A DNA stretch of 64,000 bases from Alphaproteobacteria bacterium (lineage in GTDB: Bacteria > Pseudomonadota > Alphaproteobacteria > CACIAM-22H2): the NCBI GenBank assembly GCA_016793165.1, contig JAEULA010000089.1, positions 124,001 through 188,000 on the forward strand. The letters run 5' to 3'. Numbering within the stretch: the first letter of the stretch is position 1; every line of letters begins with the position of its first letter. Of this stretch, positions 1-9,532 are shown piece by piece. The position numbers were made by a program, and so were the translations under genes. The notes under the pieces are model-generated. The model worked only from the letters and a program-made list of their open reading frames with translations, searched no databases and was not told the origin of the DNA.

Positions 1-1080
1 TGCCAGCACGTCCAAGGCTCGGGGTGCTACGGGCACAACATGGCCGACGATGCGGCGGCCGATGCCGCCCTGCTGGCGCAGGCGGTGCCCGGCCGGCCGG
101 TGCGCGTGCAGTACACGCGCGATCACGAGCATCGCTGGGAGCCCTACGGCTCGGCGATGGTGGTGAAGACCCGGGCCGGCCTCGACAAGGACGGCAACGT
201 CCTCGACTGGAATCTCGAGCTGTGGTCGACACCGCACGGCACGCGGCCGAGCGGCCATCCGGGGAACCTGCTGTCGGCGACCTATCTGGAAAAGCCGTTC
301 GCGCAGCCGACGCCGGGGAATGGCGGTCCGCCCAACTACGCCGCCGACCGCAACGCGATCGCGCTCTACGAATTCCCCGGCCATCGCGTGGTCACGCACT
401 TCATCACCGAGATGCCGGTGCGCGTGTCGTCGACGCGCGGCCTCGGCGCCTACGGCAACGTGTTCGCGATCGAGTCGTTCATGGACGAGCTCGCCCACGC
501 CGCCGGCGTCGACCCGGTCGCCTATCGCCTTCGATTCCTCAAGGAGCCCCGTGCGCGCGATGCGCTGACGAAGGCGGCCGAGCGCTTCGGCTGGGACAAG
601 TGGGAGAAGCGGCCGAACCGCGGCCGCGGCATCGCCTTCGCGCGGTACAAGAGCATCGCGGCCTATTGCGCCGTCGCGCTCGAGGTCGAGGTGACGCGGC
701 GCAACGGGCGCGTGCGCGTGCTCCGCGCGGTGGCGGCGAACGACAGCGGCCACATCGTCAGCCCCGACGGCATCGCCAACCAGATCGAGGGCGGGCTGAT
801 CCAGTCGCTGAGCTGGACGCTCAAGGAAGAGGTGAAGTTCGACGACACGCGCGTGACGTCGGAGGACTGGGCAAGCTATCCGATCCTCACCTTCAGCGAG
901 GTGCCGCCGGTGGATGTGGTCCTCATCGACCGCCCCGGCGCGCCGTTCCTTGGCACCGGCGAGGCGTCGCAGGGGCCGACGGCGGCGGCGCTGGCCAACG
1001 CGATCTTCGACGCGACGGGCGTGCGATTCCGTCGGGTGCCCTTCACGCCGGATCGCGTCCGCGCGGGCCTCGCGACCTGA
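1..1080 (+). CDS. Molybdenum hydroxylase large subunit, IorB-like (5' partial)
   Basis: This is the C-terminal part (359 residues visible) of a xanthine dehydrogenase/aldehyde oxidase family molybdopterin-binding subunit. The frame is open to the first base and begins with the family motif GSGCYGHNMADDAA, so an internal ATG at 40 is not the true start. The stretch RVSSTRGLGAYGNVFAIESF and the C-terminal GTGEASQGPTAAALANAIFDATG contain the substrate-channel residues and the catalytic Glu (GTGE) of this family. Family members hydroxylate aldehydes or N-heterocycles with water as oxygen donor. The sequence resembles the isoquinoline 1-oxidoreductase/nicotinate dehydrogenase B branch more than CoxL. 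The small 2Fe-2S subunit is not visible and would lie upstream. The substrate is unknown. Confidence 0.85.
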   Translation, partial: CQHVQGSGCYGHNMADDAAADAALLAQAVPGRPVRVQYTRDHEHRWEPYGSAMVVKTRAGLDKDGNVLDWNLELWSTPHGTRPSGHPGNLLSATYLEKPFAQPTPGNGGPPNYAADRNAIALYEFPGHRVVTHFITEMPVRVSSTRGLGAYGNVFAIESFMDELAHAAGVDPVAYRLRFLKEPRARDALTKAAERFGWDKWEKRPNRGRGIAFARYKSIAAYCAVALEVEVTRRNGRVRVLRAVAANDSGHIVSPDGIANQIEGGLIQSLSWTLKEEVKFDDTRVTSEDWASYPILTFSEVPPVDVVLIDRPGAPFLGTGEASQGPTAAALANAIFDATGVRFRRVPFTPDRVRAGLAT

Positions 1081-1108
1081 GGGGCCCGAGGCGCCCGCCG
1101 CCGGCGGC

Positions 1109-2245
1109 TCAGACGTATCCGGGTCCCTCGATCACCGGGTGCGCGGCGAGGAACGCCTCGTCGATGTCGACGCCGATTCCGGGGCGCTCGAGCGGGCGCA
1201 CGCAGCCGTCGGCGCCGATGCGCCAGGGCTCGCTGCCGAGTTCGTCGCGGAACTTGTTGGCGACCGAGAGGTCGGCCTCGAAATAGCCGCCGTTGTCGAT
1301 CGCGGCGAGGACGTGGATCGACACGGCGTGGTTCAGGCCGGTCATCGAGCTGTGCGGGTGGACCGGCAGCTTCCACATCGAGGCGGCGTGCGCGATGCGC
1401 ATCACCTCGGTGACGCCGCCGCTCTTGGACAGGTCGGGTTGCAGGATCGTGACGTGGCCGTCCTCGATGAGGCGGTGGAACTCGAAGCGCGTGTAGTGGT
1501 TCTCGCCGGCGGCGAGGGGCGTGCGGCCGAAGGTCCGGGCGAGCGCGTAGGAGCGGTGGTCGTGCGCCGGGAACGGCTCCTCGAGCCAGGCGATGTCGAG
1601 CTCGTCCATTGCCGGCATCACGCGGCGCGCGTCGGCGACGGTGTAGCCGGTGTTGGCGTCGGTCAGGATCGCGATGTCGGGGAAGCGGCGGCGGATCGCG
1701 GTCATGCGCGCGATGTCGGCGGCGACGCTGTCGCCGATGCGCAGCTTGAGCGCCTTGTAGCCGGAAGCGACCATCGGCTCGGCCTCGGCGACCAGCGAGT
1801 CCGGCGGCTGGTAGCCCAGCGAGATGCCGCCGGCATAGGCCGGCACCGGCCGGCTCGAGCCGCCGAGCAGCCTGTAGAGCGGCCAGCCCACCGCCTTGCC
1901 CTTGATGTCCCACAGCGCCTGGTCGATGCCGCTCATCGCGATCGCGGTCGCGGCCCCCATACCGTGGCTGCCGAGCTGGAACTTGTAGATCTTCGCCCAG
2001 ATGCCGACCGTGTCGGCCGCGTCCATGCCGACGACGAAGCCCTTGAGCGTCGTGTTCACGTGATGGGCGATCGCGCCGGGCGAGCGCCCGTGATGGCTCT
2101 CGCCCCAGCCGACGAGCCCGTCCGCGGTCGTCACCTTGACCATCACGCAGTCGCGCTTGGTCATGGTGCCGATGCCGAGCGAGACCTGCCGCTCCTTCGG
2201 GACGCGGAAGCTGATGGGGACGGCTTTGACGTCGACGATCTTCAT
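1109..2245 (-). CDS. Mandelate racemase/muconate lactonizing family enzyme
   Basis: A 378-residue enolase-superfamily protein of typical length. An N-terminal capping domain (about 1-125) precedes a TIM barrel. Candidate catalytic and metal residues are visible: the basic pair in KLRIG (Lys167, Arg169), Asp196 and Asn198 in TDANTG, Glu222 in WLEEPFPAHD, Glu248 in AAGENH, and His296/His298 in VHPHSS. Enolase-superfamily enzymes abstract a proton alpha to a carboxylate and then racemise, dehydrate or cycloisomerise the substrate. The His on the seventh strand suggests the MR-like subgroup (for example an acid-sugar dehydratase), but the substrate cannot be read from sequence. It is convergent with the Mo hydroxylase and sits about 85 bases upstream of the ankyrin gene's 3' end on the same strand. 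Confidence 0.85.
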   Translation of the reverse strand: MKIVDVKAVPISFRVPKERQVSLGIGTMTKRDCVMVKVTTADGLVGWGESHHGRSPGAIAHHVNTTLKGFVVGMDAADTVGIWAKIYKFQLGSHGMGAATAIAMSGIDQALWDIKGKAVGWPLYRLLGGSSRPVPAYAGGISLGYQPPDSLVAEAEPMVASGYKALKLRIGDSVAADIARMTAIRRRFPDIAILTDANTGYTVADARRVMPAMDELDIAWLEEPFPAHDHRSYALARTFGRTPLAAGENHYTRFEFHRLIEDGHVTILQPDLSKSGGVTEVMRIAHAASMWKLPVHPHSSMTGLNHAVSIHVLAAIDNGGYFEADLSVANKFRDELGSEPWRIGADGCVRPLERPGIGVDIDEAFLAAHPVIEGPGYV

Positions 2246-2331
2246 GTCGTCACTCTAGCGTGGCATCGGCCGCGTGCACGCCTTCATCCGGCGTCGCGCG
2301 CGGCCTTGTCCGCCGGCAGGGGACGGCACGG

Positions 2332-3789
2332 TCAGCGCATGCCGCCGCGCGCCCGGATCAGCTCGGCGAAGTCCGGACGACCGAAGAACTCGGCCCAGCC
2401 GAGCGCGGTGGCTTCGAACTTGTCGTCGCGAATGTTCGGGTCGGCGCCGGCGTCGAGGAGCCGGCGCGCGATGTCGAGGGCGTCGTTCTCCACGGTCATG
2501 TGCAGGGCCGTGTGATTGCAGCCCCACATCTCGCGCTTGGCGTCGACGGCGACGCCGTGCGCGATCAGCCACTCGATCGTCGCGAGGTTCTTGCGGCTGA
2601 CGGCGAGATGGAGCGCGATCGTGTCGACGCCATCGGGGCCGATCCGCGACGGATCGGTACGGATCATCGCCTCGGCCTCGGCGAGGCGGCCGAGGTTGAC
2701 GGCGGTGAGGAAGTCGAGTGGCGTGCCGGCGGCGAGCAGCGTCTCGATCACCGCCGGACCGGCTCGCTCCAGCGACGCGGCCGCGAGCGGCGTGGCGCCG
2801 GCGGCGTCGATCGCGCGCGGATCGGCGCCGAGCTCGAGCAGCAGCCGCACGATCGCCGGCCGGTTCTTCGCCGCGGCGTGATGCAGCGGCGTGCGGCGGT
2901 GCTGGTTGCGGGTCATCCGCCGCGACAACAGGGCCGGCTCGCGCGCGATGATGGCGCGGAGCTCCTCGCCGCGATCGAGCGCGATGGCCGTCCAGAGGTT
3001 GAGCCGCGCGCCGTTCGCCAGCAGCAGCGCGGCGACGTCCTCGCGCAGCTGCTGGAAGCACGTCGCCCAGCCGAGCACCCCGATGGCCGAGTCGTCGCCG
3101 GCGGCATTCACGTCGGCGCCGGCCTCGATCAGGAGGCGCAGGGTCTCCAGGTCTCCCCGAAGCGCGGCGAAATGCAGCGGTGTCGCGTTGTCGGGGAAGT
3201 CCCGACGGCCGACGTCGGCGCCCGCATCGATCAGGAACCGCAGCGCGGCGTGACGATTGCGCAATGTCGCGAGGTGCAGCGCCGATGCCCGCTGGTAGCC
3301 ATTGCCGCCGAGCGCGTCGATCAGTTCCGGCGCCTCGTCGAGGCCACGACGGAGCGCCTCGACGTCGCCGTCCTGCGCGGCGCGGAGGATCGCCTTGAGT
3401 TGCGGGGACGTCGCCCGATCCTCGTAGTGCCGGCCGACGAGCATCTCGATCGCGTCGTGCCGATGCTCCTTGGCGATCTGGTAGAGAGTGGCGCCGTCGG
3501 CATCCGACGTCGCGGGGTCGAAGCCGGCTGCGAGCGCGCGTCGCACGCCATCGACGTCGCCGCGCCGCGCGGCGGCGAAGACGTCTCGGATCGCGGCGCT
3601 TGCGGGATCGTGCGCCTCGACCTGCGCCCTGAGTGCCCGCCAGCTCGGGAAGCCGTGGTCGCGGGCGAGCGCGAGCTGGGCCTGGAACAGCCGCGCGCCC
3701 GGATCGGACTCGCGCAAAGTCCCGAGCCGCTCCTTGGCGGCCTTCTTGAGCCAAACGAGACTGGGACGGGCCGGCAGAGCCTGGGCCAT
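2332..3789 (-). CDS. Ankyrin repeat protein
   Basis: A 485-residue protein without a signal peptide. The first 60 or so residues form a charged helical region (LKKAAKERLGTLRESDPGARL), followed by many ankyrin-like units of about 33 residues with recognisable cores such as ASALHLATLRNRHAALRFLI, TPLHFAALRGDLETLRLLIE, TPLHHAAAKNRPAIVRLLLE and TALHMTVENDALDIARRLLD. Ankyrin arrays are protein-binding scaffolds, and no catalytic domain is visible. The N-terminal part resembles bacterial cytosolic ankyrin proteins with a leading helical domain. It appears to be a single-gene unit, divergent from the Gfo/Idh/MocA gene at 4019. Its partner is unknown. Confidence 0.85.
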   Translation of the reverse strand: MAQALPARPSLVWLKKAAKERLGTLRESDPGARLFQAQLALARDHGFPSWRALRAQVEAHDPASAAIRDVFAAARRGDVDGVRRALAAGFDPATSDADGATLYQIAKEHRHDAIEMLVGRHYEDRATSPQLKAILRAAQDGDVEALRRGLDEAPELIDALGGNGYQRASALHLATLRNRHAALRFLIDAGADVGRRDFPDNATPLHFAALRGDLETLRLLIEAGADVNAAGDDSAIGVLGWATCFQQLREDVAALLLANGARLNLWTAIALDRGEELRAIIAREPALLSRRMTRNQHRRTPLHHAAAKNRPAIVRLLLELGADPRAIDAAGATPLAAASLERAGPAVIETLLAAGTPLDFLTAVNLGRLAEAEAMIRTDPSRIGPDGVDTIALHLAVSRKNLATIEWLIAHGVAVDAKREMWGCNHTALHMTVENDALDIARRLLDAGADPNIRDDKFEATALGWAEFFGRPDFAELIRARGGMR

Positions 3790-4018
3790 GGGACACCTTC
3801 TTTCTCTGCGCCCGGCGACCGCGGCTCTCGGGCAAGAAAGAAGGAGCGATCAGTCGACTCCTGGAGGCGGGTTCAACCCTTCACGCGGTCCGTCGGTCGC
3901 CTGCTCGACCGTGTCGGCAATCTAGGTCGACGGTCCGAGGCGATGCAATGCATCCGTCGCAGCCGTGCATGGGCGGCGCCTTGAGTCGGTCCGGCGATCG
4001 TTGGATAGTCGCGGGGAC

Positions 4019-5113
4019 ATGGGTCGTCTTCGCATCGGCGTCATCGGCGCCGGCTTGATCGGGCAGGTCGAGCACATTCCCAACATTGTCCATCTCCGCG
4101 ATCGCTTCGTGCTCGCGGGCGTTTGCGATCCGTCGCCCGGCGCGCGCGACTTCGTCGCGGCGCGGCATGGCGTGCCGGCCGTGGCGACTCCCGCCGAGCT
4201 GTTCGCGCTCGGTCTCGATGCGGTGGCGATCGCGAGCCCGGATGCGCTTCATACCGAACACGTGCTGGCGGCGCTCGCCGCCGGGCTCCACGTCTTCTGC
4301 GAGAAGCCGCTCTGCTACGACCCGACCGATGCCGAGCGCATCCGCGTCGCGCGCGACCTCGCCCGCCGCGTGGTGCAGGTCGGCTACATGAAGCGCTTCG
4401 ATCCGAGCTACGAGGCGCTCCTCGAGCGGCTGCCCGCGGGCGGGGCCGGCCTCAGGATGATCGCCGTCGAGGTCAACGATCCGGGATCCTGGCCGTTCAC
4501 CGAACACCATCCCTACCGCGCCTTCGACGACGTGCCGCCGGAAGCGATCGCCGCGGCGCGCGCCGCGCAGGCGCGGCAGGTCGCGGCGGCCACCGGCCGC
4601 GCGCTCGATCCGCTGCACTTTCGCGGCGCGACCGGGCCCTATTGCTCGAGCCTGGTCCACGACGTGAACCTCGTGCACGGCATGCTCGAGCGCATGGGTG
4701 TGCCCGATGGCCGCATCGCCGCGGCGCAGGTCTTCGCCGACGGCGCCGGCGGGGCCGCGCAGGTGCGGCTGCTCGACGGCCGGGCGCTGTGGACGATGGT
4801 CCATCTCGCCGTGCCCGGCCTCGCGGACTATCGCGAGCGCATCACGCTGTACTTCGACGACCGCTACCTCGAGCTCGTCTTCCCCTCGCCCTATCTGAAC
4901 CACCAGCCGACCGAGCTGTGGGACGTCCGCTCGGACGGGCACCGCGCCGAGCGCACGCTGGTACGCGTCGGCTACCAGGAGCCGTTCCTGCGCGAGCTCG
5001 AGGCCTTCGCGGCCGCGTGCGCCGGCGAGGCCCCCGTGCGCAACACCGTCGAGCATGCCGCGCGCGATCTGCGGCTCCTGATCGCGATCGCCGCCAAGGC
5101 GGCCACACCTTGA
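4019..5113 (+). CDS. Gfo/Idh/MocA family oxidoreductase
   Basis: A 364-residue NAD(P)-dependent dehydrogenase family protein. The Rossmann motif RIGVIGAGLIG lies at the N-terminus, and the family signature CEKPLCYD lies near residue 100. The ATG at 4019 is chosen because it places the Rossmann strand within the first ten residues; an in-frame ATG at 3965 would add 18 unconserved residues. The C-terminal half has the usual alpha/beta fold, with a putative active-site His in LVHDVNLVHG. Members oxidise or reduce sugars, inositols or acids. The gene ends 16 bases before hyuA, so the two are probably co-transcribed, but the functional connection is unclear. Confidence 0.85.
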   Translation: MGRLRIGVIGAGLIGQVEHIPNIVHLRDRFVLAGVCDPSPGARDFVAARHGVPAVATPAELFALGLDAVAIASPDALHTEHVLAALAAGLHVFCEKPLCYDPTDAERIRVARDLARRVVQVGYMKRFDPSYEALLERLPAGGAGLRMIAVEVNDPGSWPFTEHHPYRAFDDVPPEAIAAARAAQARQVAAATGRALDPLHFRGATGPYCSSLVHDVNLVHGMLERMGVPDGRIAAAQVFADGAGGAAQVRLLDGRALWTMVHLAVPGLADYRERITLYFDDRYLELVFPSPYLNHQPTELWDVRSDGHRAERTLVRVGYQEPFLRELEAFAAACAGEAPVRNTVEHAARDLRLLIAIAAKAATP

Positions 5114-5129
5114 GACCCAGAGAGACCCC

Positions 5130-7217
5130 ATGACCAGCTACCGCGTCGGCGTCGATATCGGCGGCACGTTCACGGACATCGTCCTGCTCGGCGACGACGG
5201 GACGATCCACACCAAGAAGATCTCGTCGAATGTCGGCAATTACGCGCAGGCGATCGTCGACGGGCTCAGCGAGTTGTTCGAGGAGCAGGGCCTGTCCGGC
5301 CGGATGATCGAGGAGATCCGCCACGGCACGACGGTCGCCTCGAACGCGATCCTCGAGCACAAGGGCGCGCGCACCGGCCTCGTCACCACCAAGGGCTTTC
5401 GCGACGTGCTCGAGATCCGGACGCTGCGCATGCCGCGGCTCTACGACCTGGGCTGGACGAAGCCCGAGCCGCTGGTCGAGCGCTACCTGCGCCAGGTCGT
5501 GGACGAGCGCGTCGACGCCGAGGGCCGTGTCGAGCGTGCCCTGGATCCCAAGGACGGCGAGCGCGCGATCGACGCGCTGCTTGCCGAAAAGGTGGAGGCC
5601 ATCGCCATCTGCCTGCTCAACTCCTTCGCCAATCCGGCGCACGAGCTGATGCTGCGCGACATCGTCCGCCGCAAGGCGCCCGGCCTGTCGCTGAGCGTCT
5701 CCTACGAGGTGCTGCCCGAGATCAAGGAGTACGAGCGCACCTCGACGACGGTCGTGAACGCCTACGTGATGCCGATCGTGGCGCGCTACCTCAAGGCGCT
5801 GCGCAAGGGCCTCGACGACGCCGGCATTCCGGCGCGGCTGCTGCTGATGCAGTCGAACGGCGGTCTCACCACCGACTCGGCGGCAGCGGCGCGGCCGATG
5901 AACATCATCGAGTCAGGGCCGGCCGGGGGCGTGGTCGGCGCGCAGGCGCTGGCGCGCGCCAAGGGCCTGCCGAAGATCATCACCTTCGACATGGGCGGGA
6001 CGACCGCGAAGGCCTCCATGGTCGAGGACGGCGAGGTGTCGCGCGCGACCGAGTACTCCGTGGGCGCGGGCATCATGATCGGCTCGCGGCTCCTCACCGG
6101 CGCGGGCTACACGCTGAAGGTCCCGGCGATCGACCTCGCCGAGGTCGGCGCGGGCGGCGGCAGCCATGTCTGGATCGACGCCGGCGGCTCGCTGCAGATC
6201 GGGCCCGAGAGCGCCGGCGCCCTTCCCGGTCCGGTCGCCTACGACAAGGGCGGCGAGGTGCCGACCGTCACCGACGCCAACATCCTGCTCGGCTACATCA
6301 ACCCCACGCATCTCGTCGGCGGCGCGCTCAGGCTCGATGCCGGCAAGGCGCGCGCCGCCTTCAAGGCGCGCATCGCCGACAAGCTCGGCATGAGCCTGGA
6401 GCAGGCCGCGCACGGCGCGCATCTCATCGCCGCCTCGAACATGATCCGCGCGATCAAGTCGGTCTCCACGGAGCGCGGCCGCGACCCGCGGGAGTTCGCG
6501 CTCTTCGCATTCGGCGGCAACGGCCCGCTCTTCGCCTGCGGCATGGCGGCGGCGCTCGGCATGAGCCGCGTCGTCGTGCCGCCGAGCGCCGGCCTGTTCT
6601 CGTCCTTCGGGCTGCTCTACGCCGATGTCGAGCACCACTACGCGCGCAGCTTCCGGCGTCTGCTGCGCAAGGCCGACCTCGCCGAGATCGGCCGCGCCTG
6701 GGACGAACTCGCCGGGCAGGCGATGGATCAGCTTGCGGCGGAGGGCTTCTCCGGTGCGCGCGCGCGGCTGCGCCGGTCGGCGGCGCTGCACTACCAGGGC
6801 CAGACCTACGAGCTGGTCGTCGCGGTGCCGGATGGGCCGATGGACCCGCGCATGGTCGCGCATCTCGAGGAGGGATTCGGGCGCGAGCACGAGAAGACCT
6901 ACGGCCATCGCGCGGGCGCCGACGAGCCCGTCGAGCTGGTTGCGATCCAGGTCGTGGGTCAGGGCCTTCGCGAGGGCCCCGGCGTGCCCGAGCGTGTGCG
7001 CCCGACGCGCGCCGAGCCGCAGCCCGGCGCGCCCCGCCGCGCCTATTTCGGCGCGACCCATGGCTGGATGGAGACGCCGATCCTGCGCCGCAGCGACCTC
7101 GCGACGCCGCGCAGCGGCCCGCTGATCGTCGAGGAATACGATGCGACCTGTGTCGTCCCGCCGGGCGCGACGGCGAGCCTCGACGGCGGCCGCAACATCG
7201 TCATCGACCTGGTCTGA
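5130..7217 (+). CDS. hyuA: Hydantoinase/oxoprolinase family protein, A subunit
   Basis: A 695-residue HyuA-type subunit of the ATP-dependent N-methylhydantoinase/5-oxoprolinase/acetone carboxylase superfamily. The N-terminus VGVDIGGTFTDIVLL is the phosphate-1 loop of the ASKHA fold. ITFDMGGTTAK near residue 290 is the second phosphate motif, and FAFGGNGPLFACGMA is the conserved adenosine-region motif. HyuA normally works with HyuB, using ATP to open cyclic amides such as hydantoins or 5-oxoproline. A purine-rich GAGAGACC precedes the ATG. The expected partner is not adjacent: a HyuB homologue lies at 11081. The substrate is unassigned. Confidence 0.9.
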   Translation: MTSYRVGVDIGGTFTDIVLLGDDGTIHTKKISSNVGNYAQAIVDGLSELFEEQGLSGRMIEEIRHGTTVASNAILEHKGARTGLVTTKGFRDVLEIRTLRMPRLYDLGWTKPEPLVERYLRQVVDERVDAEGRVERALDPKDGERAIDALLAEKVEAIAICLLNSFANPAHELMLRDIVRRKAPGLSLSVSYEVLPEIKEYERTSTTVVNAYVMPIVARYLKALRKGLDDAGIPARLLLMQSNGGLTTDSAAAARPMNIIESGPAGGVVGAQALARAKGLPKIITFDMGGTTAKASMVEDGEVSRATEYSVGAGIMIGSRLLTGAGYTLKVPAIDLAEVGAGGGSHVWIDAGGSLQIGPESAGALPGPVAYDKGGEVPTVTDANILLGYINPTHLVGGALRLDAGKARAAFKARIADKLGMSLEQAAHGAHLIAASNMIRAIKSVSTERGRDPREFALFAFGGNGPLFACGMAAALGMSRVVVPPSAGLFSSFGLLYADVEHHYARSFRRLLRKADLAEIGRAWDELAGQAMDQLAAEGFSGARARLRRSAALHYQGQTYELVVAVPDGPMDPRMVAHLEEGFGREHEKTYGHRAGADEPVELVAIQVVGQGLREGPGVPERVRPTRAEPQPGAPRRAYFGATHGWMETPILRRSDLATPRSGPLIVEEYDATCVVPPGATASLDGGRNIVIDLV

Positions 7218-7224
7218 TACGCGT

Positions 7225-7240
7225 CGCCGCCAGGGCGGCG
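7225..7240. terminator. Candidate bidirectional hairpin between convergent genes
   Basis: A perfect 6-bp stem (CGCCGC/GCGGCG) with a 4-base loop lies between the stops of hyuA and the convergent phosphatase. There is no T-run, so it is at best a weak or Rho-assisted terminator. Confidence 0.25.
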
Positions 7241-7247
7241 CGGCGGG

Positions 7248-8054
7248 CTAGGCGATCGCGGGCGGCGGCTCCAGCGCGGTGAGCGCCGCCAGCGGTTCCC
7301 ACAGCGCCGGGGTACAGCCCAGCGCGACGTTGCCGTCGGCGATGCCCTTGCCGCCGGCGATGAAGTCGTTGACGCGTCCGCCGGCCTCCTCGATCAGCAG
7401 CAGGCCGGCGAGCGCATCCCATGGCTTGAGGAAGCGCTCGAAGAACGCGTCGATGCGGCCGTCCGCGACCTGCGCGAGGCCGAGAACGCCCGAGCCGCCC
7501 TGCCGCACGTAGATGCCGGCTTCGAGCAGGCGCCGCGTGACGTCGGTGTAGTCGGCGTAGGGCACCCGGCTGGAATAGCCGATGTCGAGGAACGCGCGCC
7601 GCGGATCGCATGTGCGGCTCACGGCGATGCGTTGCCCGTTGCGCGTCGCGCCATGGCCGCGGCGCCCGAGATAGAGGTGGCCGGCGACCGGCTCGTGAAC
7701 GACGGCGAGCTGCGTGATGCCGTCGACGACGAAGGCGATGGCGATGGAGAAGTGCGGCAGGCCGCGCGCGAAATTCGCGGTGCCGTCGATCGGGTCGATC
7801 ACCCACAGCCGGTCGGCGACGACGCTGCCGCCGCCCTCCTCGCCGAGCACGCGATCCGCCGGGAAGGCGGTGGCGAGGCGCGACACGATCAGCCTCTCGA
7901 CTGCGCCGTCGGCCTCGGTCAGCCAATCCTGCGGTCCCTTCATCGAGACCGCGAGCGTCCCGATGTCGGCGAAGTGGCGCAGGGCGAGCGCGGCCGCATC
8001 TCGGGCGATTGCGGCGGCGACGGCGAGCCGCGCTTCGAGGTCCGTGCTCAGCAT
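7248..8054 (-). CDS. Inositol monophosphatase family protein
   Basis: A 268-residue protein with all hallmark motifs of the Mg-dependent, Li-sensitive phosphatase family. These are the metal-binding GEEGG at 71-75, WVIDPIDGTANF at 84-95 and the C-terminal WDALAG at 212-217. Members dephosphorylate inositol monophosphate, histidinol phosphate, fructose-1,6-bisphosphate or 3'-phosphoadenosine-5'-phosphate. The length suits SuhB/HisN-type enzymes rather than FBPase. No his or sulfate-assimilation genes are nearby to choose between them. It is convergent with hyuA and divergent from the esterase at 8451. Confidence 0.9.
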   Translation of the reverse strand: MLSTDLEARLAVAAAIARDAAALALRHFADIGTLAVSMKGPQDWLTEADGAVERLIVSRLATAFPADRVLGEEGGGSVVADRLWVIDPIDGTANFARGLPHFSIAIAFVVDGITQLAVVHEPVAGHLYLGRRGHGATRNGQRIAVSRTCDPRRAFLDIGYSSRVPYADYTDVTRRLLEAGIYVRQGGSGVLGLAQVADGRIDAFFERFLKPWDALAGLLLIEEAGGRVNDFIAGGKGIADGNVALGCTPALWEPLAALTALEPPPAIA

Positions 8055-8450
8055 CCGCTATCCGTCACTGGTTCCTTCCCCGCCGCCGCGCGGTCGTGGT
8101 CGAGCGCGCGCCGGGATTCGGCCCGCCATGCCGGGCGATGCCGGCTTTTGCACCGGGCACGATACGCCGCCGCCGAGGGACGTGGCTCGCATTTCCGATC
8201 GCCCGGGGTCGACGCGCGCACCCTGCCGACATCGGCACGATCGCGACGACGTCGGATCGGAGCTCCGGCACCGACGCATGTGAGCGCCGCCACATCCGGG
8301 CGCGTGGTCACGCGAAAGTCGTCGCCGCCTCGCCCCGCGATCGATCGACGGTCGATGGAATGATCGATCGTGTGATCGCGCCCGCGCCTGCCGGCGCGAC
8401 GCTAGCCTCGTGCCGGTCGGCTCTGCCGACGCGAGGAGCGGGAGGAATCG
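8055..8450. promoter_or_regulatory. Divergent intergenic region with paired GATCGATCG motifs
   Basis: These 396 bases hold no convincing gene and must contain the promoters of the divergent phosphatase and esterase genes. A perfect 9-base repeat GATCGATCG occurs at 8339-8347 and 8362-8370, 23 bases apart. Each is nearly palindromic, so they could be a paired operator or form a cruciform. No clear -35/-10 set is visible. A strong ribosome binding site (GGAGGAATCG) precedes the ATG at 8451. Confidence 0.4.
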
Positions 8451-9473
8451 ATGCCCTACCAGATCGTCCATGACGGCGTCGTTCGCGAGTTCGAGTTCTA
8501 CGCGCCCTATGGGTGGCCCTACTGGGTCGAACGCGCATTCGGCGAGGACGGCCGCGACGGGCTGCCTTTGATCGTCGCCCTGCATGGCGGCGGACAGTTG
8601 CCGGCGAATTTCGCGACGGACTGGCCGTTCCCGCTCCTGTTCAACGGGCCCGACAATGCGGCCTGGGAGGATCGCGCCTTCGTCCTCTACCCCTACGGCT
8701 TCTCCTACGTGCCGGACCCTGCCGGCGAGCCGTTGCGCGGCTGGAACTCCGGCTTCTCGGGGAGCTACCTGGCGAGCCAGGACGACGTCGGATTCATCCG
8801 CGCGATGCTCGATGCGGTGCAAGCGATGCTGGCGCGGGAGCTGCGCGCGCTCGGCAGCGAGCGCCGCGCGATCGACGCCGATCGTCGGTTCCTCTTCGGC
8901 TACTCGATGGGGGGCATGCTCGGGTACAGGCTCGCGAGCGAGATGCCGGACACCTGGGGGGCGCTGTGGGCGATGTCGGCCGCCTTCGGCGGACGGTCGC
9001 ATGACGGGTTGACGCCTACGGTGACGCATCCGCCGCGCGGCCGCACTGGCATCTCGCTGTTCGCGCATCACGGCGATCTCGACACGGTTGTGCCGCCAGG
9101 GCCGAACAACGATCCCAGCGGCCTGGCGCCGAGCGCGCTGTCGCGCGACGCCTATGTCGCGACCGGCGTGGCGTCACCCGACGCCGAGGCCTATGCGACG
9201 TCGCTGCGCCACCTCGCCGCCACGGCGCTGACCTACCGCACCTACAACAATTGCCGCAGCTCGGCCTACGACGTGCAGACCGGGCTGGCCGACGTCTCGG
9301 GCGGGACCGGGTCGACGCAGTACACCTACCGGCAGGACGGCAGTCCCGCCAATCCGGAGGTGATCGTCTATCGGGATCCCGCCATGGAGCACGCGAACTT
9401 CGTGGCGAACCGCTATTTCACGGCGAGCGACGTCTGGGCGTTCTTCAAGGCCCATCCGCGCATCGATCTCTAG
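8451..9473 (+). CDS. PHB depolymerase/LpqC-like alpha/beta hydrolase
   Basis: A 340-residue esterase-like protein. The oxyanion segment LIVALHGGG (about 40-48) is followed by the nucleophile motif GYSMGGM with Ser152, an acidic region HHGDLDTVVPPG (Asp209 or Asp211), and a C-terminal His314 in AMEHANF. This is the order and spacing of the PHB depolymerase/feruloyl esterase family. No convincing signal peptide is visible, in contrast to secreted depolymerases, so an intracellular or non-classically exported esterase is possible. The start is fixed by GGAGGAATCG directly upstream. It is followed after 59 bases by a DMT exporter on the same strand. Confidence 0.8.
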   Translation: MPYQIVHDGVVREFEFYAPYGWPYWVERAFGEDGRDGLPLIVALHGGGQLPANFATDWPFPLLFNGPDNAAWEDRAFVLYPYGFSYVPDPAGEPLRGWNSGFSGSYLASQDDVGFIRAMLDAVQAMLARELRALGSERRAIDADRRFLFGYSMGGMLGYRLASEMPDTWGALWAMSAAFGGRSHDGLTPTVTHPPRGRTGISLFAHHGDLDTVVPPGPNNDPSGLAPSALSRDAYVATGVASPDAEAYATSLRHLAATALTYRTYNNCRSSAYDVQTGLADVSGGTGSTQYTYRQDGSPANPEVIVYRDPAMEHANFVANRYFTASDVWAFFKAHPRIDL

Positions 9474-9532
9474 CCCGCCGCCGCGCCGATCGCCGCGGGC
9501 ACCGGCGGCGACCGGCGCGATAGACTGGGCCG

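Noticed and set aside
3965..4018. Upstream ATG for the Gfo/Idh/MocA gene
   Set aside because: It adds 18 unconserved residues before the Rossmann strand; the ATG at 4019 fits the family start.
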